This document shows positions 8,201 through 11,763 of a DNA stretch of 13,169 bases, piece after piece. The notes below the pieces were generated by a model. That model was given only the letters and a program-made list of their open reading frames with translations, had not been told where the DNA came from and did no database searches. The stretch is from RUG11462 sp045649405. GTDB taxonomy: Bacteria; Bacillota; Clostridia; Oscillospirales; Acutalibacteraceae. Both the position numbers and the translations under genes were made by a program. How positions within the stretch are numbered: the stretch's first letter is position 1; each line of letters starts with the position of its first letter. Location: assembly GCA_045649405.1 (NCBI GenBank), contig JAZRPW010000006.1:1-13169 (forward strand), in the 5' to 3' direction.

Positions 8201-8547
8201 CTATCATTAATTTTAATGTTAAGATTAGCACGACCAGTATAAGCACGCATTTCAAAAACGACTTTGTATAAACCTTTTTCAACACTGTCTTTAGTTGTGT
8301 AAACGAGTTTATCGCCAACAACTAAATTTCTTGATGACATCATACATGAATTGTCATAGTCTTTTGTTGAAAGCGCTTCGCCAACAGGAGTAATAACTTC
8401 GTTAAAGTCATTAGCACCATCACTGCCACGGAGCCAATCAAAAGTGTAACCTGCTGCGGTAACTGTCGCAGCAGATGCCATCATTGTTAAAGGCATTGCA
8501 GAAAACACCATAAGCAATGAAAGCATTAAAGATAATAGTTTTTTCAT
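2248..8547 (-). CDS. Giant secreted multidomain protein: CBM-like, LRR, duplicated beta-helix modules, CxxC arrays, Fn3
   Basis: 2099 residues. Signal peptide 1-26 (ASA before the likely cut). Residues about 31-172 look like a carbohydrate-binding beta-sandwich (GLYKVVFEMRAY, then a strand ending in an aromatic). Residues 173-285 contain a short BspA-type LRR stretch (ITIPEKIDGYTVVGIGANAF). Residues 290-764 and 979-1459 are two copies of one module rich in GGTVTFTG-type strands that look like beta-helix rungs. Each copy is followed by a Cys-rich array (about 765-975 and 1460-1781). Then come an Fn3-like domain (1782-1866), a Pro linker with PSTPDQ repeats (about 1867-1886), two 41-residue Cys repeats (1889-1970), one degenerate repeat, and an Fn3-like C-terminal domain (2010-2099) with 30 Lys in 90 residues. 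I see no LPXTG, SLH or dockerin motif and no catalytic signature. It is probably a cell-surface or released adhesin or glycan-binding protein (inference). It is monocistronic, with its own promoter and terminator. Confidence 0.93.
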   Translation of the reverse strand: MKKLLSLMLSLLMVFSAMPLTMMASAATVTAAGYTFDWLRGSDGANDFNEVITPVGEALSTKDYDNSCMMSSRNLVVGDKLVYTTKDSVEKGLYKVVFEMRAYTGRANLNIKINDRDYGEFVTPGEGGNGTKVTLFTDYVQAETAPVTIELVATSAGTMYIQKMHFEKIEYEYTLDGDKATLTEYIGSDAEITIPEKIDGYTVVGIGANAFKDNETITSVTALSNVEKIGDSAFSGCSNLEYIKIEYGACDIFDSAETISDTAVISGGNNSTAQAYAEKYGREFEMIAIAKIGDDVYSSLEEAITAAAEGDRIVLCKDVELKNSLTLDKAIILDVAGYTLKTSSATITTSADLEIASTEGGLGEEYSGVEIIEPSTSADKLGTVADVSIGSAYVKGHYPSSGAGKVTAYENRVAVGKLVAVEYGKKYNVDVNSNVGAKFVIREYKADGSFVKSVGELANGGTYTPSSEAVECIGISIFISGNASYDILGSLQRGEFVPKFELAPVRGAINFGSAFVKTSADFTMSNITAKASSTGSFYEQTDATAAHKFTVKDCAFTKASDSVITPLKFTYKATEIDMQNSTVSLGSNNNKAGFEINSDSFGTFKNVKFSMATGIAVYITKTGAAGITFDGCNITESAYDQVAACQIAGGTVTFTGNTVVDGASRASTALNVSGGKLTLDGAIIRGDKGSDSSRKPINISGTPTLIIKKADIIKGSASVLTNDLTKLKAAIAEGAACYKSSTPSKTSIITKDSVTTALGSLYIRDCLHLCVSSQEGSNVCNYCSSETEINHEYTTIKYNETHHWGVCSVCDEVQEQIEHEVGETGKDATCTEPAVCGTCAQHFGEELGHSFTDYQPVSTDVAGCEHNPVTKAICDNGCGDEDYDYSALVNLKVTKEPVDPTCTEKGSTVEKSCTTCDKVIEPSEEIDALGHDFGEMVFGEGDYDSDYLNTGKGSHTCQVCEFTENIVVPVKEFKGSTVAITGDYVNPVEYKTVKDAIEGVEEGGVVILVKDAALDTKLTVDKEFILDVAGHTLNVTADGNAITTDKNVELRSTVNGLGKLYSGMVEFAPSTEADTYGTLADVSVKDLYVAGHYNASSGKLEANTNRIALNKLIAVDRTRSYVLNTGSSNSKMEFIIREYNKKGNFYKSIGGKANGVTYTPTDENVTYISVAFWINGDENTDIMAMMQSGEFVPSIDMVAIKGNVTFAKPFIKTTAEFTMSNIKATATTQTTFVISGATDVAAAAKFIAKDCQFTASGSATPLRFTENAIELDIKNSTIYSTTGNGFEIASAGVFGKLTKVNNSKNGGNVLYISKTAPEGITFDGGTISTGTYDVTVATITGGTVTFTGGATISSSNANTGLAVSGGTVTLDDAVLNANKGANASSCVFKTSGSPTIIIKKASFIKNTTHGKNGMFTNDLAKFKASLAVGSAIFTSTTQNANTVTDGSTLATTDMAVYVGECGHWERSVSKADTCTQAHVCNFCAMDFEPLGHDFSAYDYDEDSHWRICSRCKIVDEEDNEPQAHFGGAATCTEPAECEACQEYYGDSLGHAFPEPDAEGKYAVEDYSYDEDSHWICCTREDCDEAKEGSVVAHVGGTATCEDAPICDDCGQEYGVALGHSYTRYESNEDASCTVDGTETALCDNGCGKTATRIASGSAIGHDWVELPAKPATCKEHGLTAGTICDNCGAVREEQEETPINYNAHIWDEGVKLAGDCATDTVYVYTCEYCGTTEQYNFGKIADSHSFGSDFVVDKPATFQEEGLKSQHCSECDATQKDTKIPVLTFNAEKVSNGIEIKWDAYQGEGMYYELERNFDNNGFVVIQYLQEPYCLDTTAVVEGTYVYRVTLVCGDVRSTSNEVTVIIEGEPTIPDEPSTPDQPSTPDQPAHVHTEVVDSAVAATCTATGLTEGKHCSVCNTVLVAQQVVAATGHTEVVDGAIAPTCTGAGLTEGKHCSVCNTVLVAQQAVAATGHIGVAQADKPATYFAAGKTGNKVCACGVIVELGKAIPKLTLKVPAFKLIKGKKQFKVKYTKVANATGFQVKYKLKGKWKTKTFKTTKSATKAIKKLKKGTYKVQIRAMIKAGKQKAFSAWSKIKKVKVK
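2638..2883 (-). repeat. Two 41-residue Cys repeats in the giant protein, same family as in the GH25 protein
   Basis: Units at 2883-2761 (residues 1889-1929) and 2760-2638 (1930-1970) read HTEVVD...TC...GLTEGKHCSVCNTVLVAQQ...AATG. They share the length and consensus of the repeats at 1-342. The 37-base stretch 2678-2714 differs from 14-50 by a single base. A degenerate third unit follows (residues 1971-2009), with Tyr in place of the first Cys. Confidence 0.92.
3205..4172 (-). repeat. Second CxxC/His-rich array of the giant protein
   Basis: Residues about 1460-1781 contain a run of related modules with the pattern HWxxCxxC...H...ATCxxxxxCxxC...LGH, for example DEDSHWRICSRC followed by EPAECEAC and DSLGH. 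Later units carry ALCDNGCG, TICDNCGA and YTCEYCGT. The spacing of paired Cys and His suggests zinc-ribbon-like metal sites or disulfides; the sequence alone cannot decide. The last unit (KPATFQEEG) has Phe in place of the single Cys and leads into the Fn3-like domain. Confidence 0.8.
4173..5613 (-). repeat. Large internal duplication, copy 2 (beta-helix-like module, residues about 979-1459)
   Basis: Begins AITGDYVNPVEYKTVKDAI and aligns along its whole length with copy 1. Shared landmarks in order: ILDVAGHTLN, GLGKLYSG, PSTEADTYGTLADVSV, YVAGHYNASSG, FIIREYNKKGNFYKS, GEFVPS, EFTMSNIKA, GITFDGG, GGTVTFTGG, SPTIIIKKA and FTNDLAKFKA. The stretch about 1087-1180 resembles a beta-sandwich inserted into a strand-rich, beta-helix-like frame (inference from repeat periodicity). 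Confidence 0.85.
5614..6255 (-). repeat. First CxxC/His-rich array of the giant protein
   Basis: Residues about 765-978 follow copy 1 of the large module. They contain NVCNYC, HHWGVCSVC, ATCTEPAVCGTC, LGHSF, AICDNGCG, PTCTEKG...KSCTTC, LGHDF and SHTCQVC. The same motifs recur in the second array, so the protein has the layout module-array-module-array. Confidence 0.8.
6256..7680 (-). repeat. Large internal duplication, copy 1 (beta-helix-like module, residues about 290-764)
   Basis: Begins AKIGDDVYSSLEEAITAA. Landmarks shared with copy 2 in the same order: ILDVAGYTLK, GLGEEYSG, PSTSADKLGTVADVSI, YVKGHYPSSG, FVIREYKADGSFVKS, GEFVPK, DFTMSNITA, GITFDGC, GGTVTFTGN, TPTLIIKKA and LTNDLTKLKA. The copies have diverged well beyond recent duplication at the protein level but keep nearly equal length. 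Confidence 0.85.
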
Positions 8548-8556
8548 AGGAAAAAT

Positions 8557-8564
8557 CTCCTTTT
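8557..8564 (-). promoter_or_regulatory. RBS of the giant surface-protein gene
   Basis: AAAAGGAG on the minus strand, 9 bases before the ATG at 8547. It supports this start, which opens into a signal peptide. Confidence 0.85.
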
Positions 8565-8574
8565 AAATTTATTT

Positions 8575-8596
8575 GCACGTTTAGTGTACATTTAGT
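8575..8596. repeat. Tandem 11-bp direct repeat at the predicted transcript start of the giant gene
   Basis: Two adjacent units, gcacgtttagt (8575-8585) and gtacatttagt (8586-8596), match at 9 of 11 positions. They begin just downstream of the predicted transcription start and lie one helical turn apart. They could be an operator or a leader RNA element, or chance in AT-rich DNA. Confidence 0.45.
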
Positions 8597-8603
8597 TGAT
8601 TTT

Positions 8604-8632
8604 ATGATACCACAAAACAGTAGTTTTTTCAA
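8604..8632 (-). promoter_or_regulatory. Promoter of the giant surface-protein gene
   Basis: Minus-strand -35 box TTGAAA (8632-8627), a 17-base spacer ending TGTGG, and -10 box TATCAT (8609-8604). The TGTG fits the extended -10 'TRTG' element and may offset the imperfect -10 box. The transcript should start near 8597, leaving a leader of about 50 bases. A-tracts lie upstream of the -35 box. Confidence 0.78.
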
Positions 8633-8742
8633 GAAAAAACATAACGCAAAAGACATTTTTGTCATCTTTAATATATATAGGCGCGCATTTTTGTGTAAAT
8701 GGCATAAAAAAATTAAGATATTTAAGAAAACTGAAAAAAACA

Positions 8743-8771
8743 TTGAAACTTTTATGGGTTTGTGATAGAAT
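8743..8771 (+). promoter_or_regulatory. Promoter of the murI-DUF1934-argS operon
   Basis: TTGAAA (8743-8748), a 17-base spacer ending TGTGA, and TAGAAT (8766-8771). An A-rich stretch just upstream (8703-8740) could act as an UP element. It diverges from the giant gene's promoter, with about 110 bases between the two -35 boxes. Confidence 0.82.
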
Positions 8772-8792
8772 GATATGAATAGAAATTTTTGA

Positions 8793-8802
8793 AGGAAAGG
8801 GA
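8793..8802 (+). promoter_or_regulatory. RBS of murI, deciding a GTG start
   Basis: The purine-rich GGAAAGGGAG ends 8 bases before GTG 8811 but only 5 bases before TTG 8808. The spacing and the usual rarity of TTG starts favour GTG. Confidence 0.7.
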
Positions 8803-8810
8803 GTTTTTTG

Positions 8811-9632
8811 GTGGACAATCGCCCAATTGGTATTTTTGACTCTGGACTTGGTGGTCTTTCAGCCGTTAAAGAGATTTTAGATGTTTTACCAAACGAGAGT
8901 ATTGTTTATTTTGGTGACACTGGCAGAGTGCCTTATGGCACAAAGTCTAACAAGACTATCATTAAATACGCCACTCAAGATGAAGCGTTTTTGCTCTCAC
9001 AAGGTGTTAAGATGATTATTGCCGCTTGTGGCACAGTTTCTTCGGTTGCAAAAGAAACCGGCAATAATTTACCGGTGCCATTTTTAGGGGTTGTTGAACC
9101 ATCTGCTAAAGAGGCAGTGAAACTCTCTAAGAATAAGAAAATTGGTGTAATTGGCACATCTGCCACAGTTAAAAGTGGTGCTTATGAAGAGGCAGTTAAA
9201 GCGCTTGATGAAAGTTGTGAGGTTTATTCGGTTGCCTGCCCACTTTTTGTTGGGATTGTTGAGCAAGGTTGGATTAAAGATGATGATGAAATTGCACTTT
9301 TGACCGCTAAAAGATATTTGCAACCACTAATTGAAAAAGGGGTTGACACTCTTATTTTGGGTTGCACACACTTTCCGCTTATTTCTGGTACAATTGCAAA
9401 GGTTATGGGCGAAGGTGTTGCGCTTGTTAGCTCAGGTGGAGCAACTGCTAAATATGCTGCAAAAATTTTGGCTGACAAAAATATGTTGAATGATAGCACA
9501 ATTGCTTTTAAAAAATATTTTGTTTCTGACAGTGTTGAAGGCTTTGCTTCAACTGCAAAACTCTTTTTGCAACAAGATGATGAAATGAATGTTGAACAAA
9601 TTGGAATTGAGAACTATGGAAAAAAAGATTAA
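8811..9632 (+). CDS. murI: Glutamate racemase MurI
   Basis: Interconverts L- and D-glutamate in the cytoplasm to supply D-Glu for the peptidoglycan stem peptide, without a cofactor, using two cysteines. From GTG 8811 the protein has 273 residues, a normal length. Visible motifs: IGIFDSGLGGLS with D10, FGDTGRVPYG (34-43), the first catalytic Cys in IIAACGTVSS (C73), ACPLFVGIVEQG with E151, and LILGCTHFPL with C185 and H187. The residue after C73 is Gly, where most family members have Asn (Cys-Asn-Thr). The start one codon earlier (TTG 8808) is less likely because of RBS spacing. It is first in an operon, and its 3' end overlaps the next gene. It is the only peptidoglycan precursor gene in the window. 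The assignment is secure; the effect of the Gly is unknown. Confidence 0.95.
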   Translation: MDNRPIGIFDSGLGGLSAVKEILDVLPNESIVYFGDTGRVPYGTKSNKTIIKYATQDEAFLLSQGVKMIIAACGTVSSVAKETGNNLPVPFLGVVEPSAKEAVKLSKNKKIGVIGTSATVKSGAYEEAVKALDESCEVYSVACPLFVGIVEQGWIKDDDEIALLTAKRYLQPLIEKGVDTLILGCTHFPLISGTIAKVMGEGVALVSSGGATAKYAAKILADKNMLNDSTIAFKKYFVSDSVEGFASTAKLFLQQDDEMNVEQIGIENYGKKD

Positions 9633-10005
9633 ATTAAAACTTACCACAATTTCAACTGCAAACCCGGTTAACGTTATCAAAGGCGAGGGGTTTTTCAAAG
9701 AAAAAGACGGTAAAATTTTGATAACTCATACCGATGAAGAGCAAAACAAAACAGCAATTATGATTGTTGATGACAAAATTACTCTTTCACGAAAATCGCA
9801 GTTTTATGAGTTGAAAATGCCGGTCAAAGAAAACGAAACTTTGCTTGGAATTATGGGTGATGAAAACACTTTTTCGGTTGTCGGAAAGGTGGCAAAATAT
9901 GAATTTGGCGACAGGTTTGGCAACGTTTATTTAGAGTACACTTTGCCTGATTTGTCAGAAGAATCTACTGATTTTAAAATTGATTTAGAATTTGAGTTTA
10001 AATAG
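9616..10005 (+). CDS. DUF1934 / YwiB-like beta-barrel protein
   Basis: 129 residues from ATG 9616, overlapping the end of murI by 17 bases. It opens MEKKIKLKLTTIS and has alternating beta-strand-like stretches: GEGFFKEKDGKILITHT, TAIMIVDDKITLSRK, FYELKMPVKENETLLGIMG, KYEFGDRFGNVYLEY and a final FKIDLEFEFK. This resembles the small DUF1934 family, including Bacillus subtilis YwiB, which also lies beside argS. No signal peptide or membrane segment is seen. The biochemical role of the family is not established. An earlier ATG at 9589 would add nine residues, but it lacks a Shine-Dalgarno sequence and the family normally begins near the first beta strand. It lies between murI and argS in one operon. 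Family membership is likely but rests on pattern and context. Confidence 0.78.
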   Translation: MEKKIKLKLTTISTANPVNVIKGEGFFKEKDGKILITHTDEEQNKTAIMIVDDKITLSRKSQFYELKMPVKENETLLGIMGDENTFSVVGKVAKYEFGDRFGNVYLEYTLPDLSEESTDFKIDLEFEFK

Positions 10006-10009
10006 AAAA

Positions 10010-10014
10010 AGGAG
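10010..10014 (+). promoter_or_regulatory. RBS of argS
   Basis: AGGAG, 12 bases before ATG 10027 and just after the DUF1934 stop codon at 10005. No promoter is evident in this 21-base gap, so argS is read from the upstream operon promoter. Confidence 0.75.
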
Positions 10015-10026
10015 CAAAACACAAAA

Positions 10027-11715
10027 ATGTCTTTAAAGGTTTTTGAAGTTGAACAACAAATTATTGAAGCAGTAAAACAAGCTATTAAAACTGCTCAAGA
10101 AAAAGAAGAATTAGCGCCAGGCGAAATTCCTGAATTTAAAATTGAAATTCCAAACGACCGCTCACACGGAGATTACGCAGTAAATGCAGCAATGGTTAGC
10201 GCTCGTGTTTTCAAAAAATCTCCAAGAGATATTGCAACTGCAATTTGTGATAACCTTGACACATCAAAAGGTTACATTAAATCGGTTGAAATTGCCGGTC
10301 CTGGTTTTATTAACCTTACACTTTCAGACCGTTATTATAGCGACATTTTGATGGATGTTAGAAGCAAAGGTGCAGACTTTGGTAAGTCAAATTATGGCGA
10401 GGGCAAATCTGTTTTGGTTGAGTTTGTAAGCGCAAACCCAACAGGTCCAATGCACATTGGTAACGCTCGTGGTGGCGCTTTGGGTGACTGCTTGGCAGCG
10501 GTACTTTCTGCAGCAGGTTATGACGCTAAAAGAGAGTTTTATGTTAATGATGCCGGCAACCAAATTGAAAAGTTTAAAACATCTTTAGAAACAAGATATT
10601 TGCAACTTTTTGATGACACAGTTGAAATGCCAGAAGATGCTTATTTAGGTGAAGATATTGTGAATCACGCAAAGGCATTTGCACAAATCCATGGCGATAA
10701 ATATGTAAACGCTGATTCTGAGGAACGCAGAACTGCAATTTGTGATTTTGCGCTTCCTAAAAACATTCAAACTTTAAAAGATGACTTGGCAAAATATCGA
10801 ATCACTTATGACAGATGGTATCACGAGTCTGAACTTCACAATTCAGGCGCAGTCAGTGAAGTTGTAACCAAACTTAAAGAAAGCGGTTACACCTATGAAA
10901 AAGACGGTGCGCTTTGGTTTAAAACAACCGAATTTGGCGATGAAAAAGACAGAGTTTTGATTAGAGATAACGGTATTCCAACATATTTCGTGCCTGACAT
11001 TGCTTATCACTATGACAAATTGGTTAACAGAAAATTTGATGTTGCAATTGACGTTTTGGGTGCTGACCACCACGGTTATATCGCAAGAATGAAAGCCGCA
11101 ATGAGTGCGCTCGGTGTTGACCCTGAAAGATTGCAAATTCTTATTATGCAAATGGTTAGACTTGTAAAAAACGGCGAAACTTATAAACTTTCAAAACGTT
11201 CTGGCAAGGCAATTACACTTGCAACACTTTTAGATGAAATGCCAATTGACGCGGCAAGATTTTTCTTTAATCTTCGTGAGCCAAACTCACACCTTGAAGT
11301 TGACCTTGACCTTGCAATTAGTGAGTCAAGCCAAAACCCAGTTTATTATGTTCAATATGCCCATGCTAGAATTTGCTCAATTTTGAGAAACTTGAAAGCG
11401 CAAGGTATTGAAGCGCCTGAACTTGAAGCCGAACAACTTGATTGTTTGAACAGTTCAGAAGAGCGTGAGCTTATTCGTCATATAGCTTCTTACACAGGAG
11501 ATATTATTAACTCTGCAAAAGAGCAAAACCCTTCTGTTATTACTCGTTACGCAATCACTCTTGCAACACTTTTCCACAAATTCTACAACGCTTGCCCTGT
11601 AAAGAGCGCACAAGAAGATTTGAGAAATGCAAGAATTGAACTTTGCGTTGCAACAAAAACTGTTATTAAAAATGTGCTTGATTTGTTAAAAATTGACGCA
11701 CCTGAACAAATGTAA
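10027..11715 (+). CDS. argS: Arginyl-tRNA synthetase
   Basis: Class I aminoacyl-tRNA synthetase that attaches arginine to tRNA-Arg in the cytoplasm, using ATP. 562 residues, a normal length. The N-terminal additional domain (about 1-110) includes the conserved IPNDRSHGDYAVNAA. The Rossmann core holds the HIGH-type motif as H143-I-G-N146 within SANPTGPMHIGNARGGALGD, followed by FYVNDAGNQ and a DVLGADHHGYI stretch. The KMSKS loop appears as KLSKRSGKA (K387-L-S-K-R391). The C-terminal DALR-type anticodon-binding domain starts around 440 (NPVYYVQYAHARI) and ends in LKIDAPEQM. It is third in the murI-DUF1934-argS operon and is followed directly by a strong terminator. Nothing is truncated. The identification is secure. 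Confidence 0.98.
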   Translation: MSLKVFEVEQQIIEAVKQAIKTAQEKEELAPGEIPEFKIEIPNDRSHGDYAVNAAMVSARVFKKSPRDIATAICDNLDTSKGYIKSVEIAGPGFINLTLSDRYYSDILMDVRSKGADFGKSNYGEGKSVLVEFVSANPTGPMHIGNARGGALGDCLAAVLSAAGYDAKREFYVNDAGNQIEKFKTSLETRYLQLFDDTVEMPEDAYLGEDIVNHAKAFAQIHGDKYVNADSEERRTAICDFALPKNIQTLKDDLAKYRITYDRWYHESELHNSGAVSEVVTKLKESGYTYEKDGALWFKTTEFGDEKDRVLIRDNGIPTYFVPDIAYHYDKLVNRKFDVAIDVLGADHHGYIARMKAAMSALGVDPERLQILIMQMVRLVKNGETYKLSKRSGKAITLATLLDEMPIDAARFFFNLREPNSHLEVDLDLAISESSQNPVYYVQYAHARICSILRNLKAQGIEAPELEAEQLDCLNSSEERELIRHIASYTGDIINSAKEQNPSVITRYAITLATLFHKFYNACPVKSAQEDLRNARIELCVATKTVIKNVLDLLKIDAPEQM

Positions 11716-11726
11716 AAAACAAAAGC

Positions 11727-11754
11727 AAAACCGCCCTGTTTTCAGGGCGGTTTT
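11727..11754. terminator. Bidirectional intrinsic terminator between argS and the LRR gene
   Basis: A perfect 8-bp GC-rich stem, CCGCCCTG (11731-11738) and CAGGGCGG (11743-11750), with a TTTT loop, flanked by AAAA on the left and TTTTT on the right, so the stem can extend to 12 bp. It can stop argS transcription on the plus strand. On the minus strand its T-rich complement (11714-11730) can stop the convergent LRR gene. Confidence 0.93.
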
Positions 11755-11763
11755 TAATTGTGT

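Noticed and set aside
8651..8686. Short inverted gac/gtc repeat and a GCGCGC palindrome in the AT-rich divergent spacer
   Set aside because: The inverted arms are only three or four bases without a bulge, and a single 6-base palindrome is not evidence of a site.
8808..8810. TTG 8808 as the start of murI
   Set aside because: It leaves only 5 bases to the RBS; GTG 8811 has 8-base spacing and numbers the catalytic Asp as residue 10, as in the family.
8438..8818. A 126-codon minus-strand frame spanning the divergent promoter region
   Set aside because: It overlaps the start of the giant gene in another frame, covers two good promoters and has no RBS or recognisable domain.
9589..9591. ATG 9589 as the start of the DUF1934 gene
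   Set aside because: It has no Shine-Dalgarno sequence, and the added nine residues precede the usual first strand of the family.
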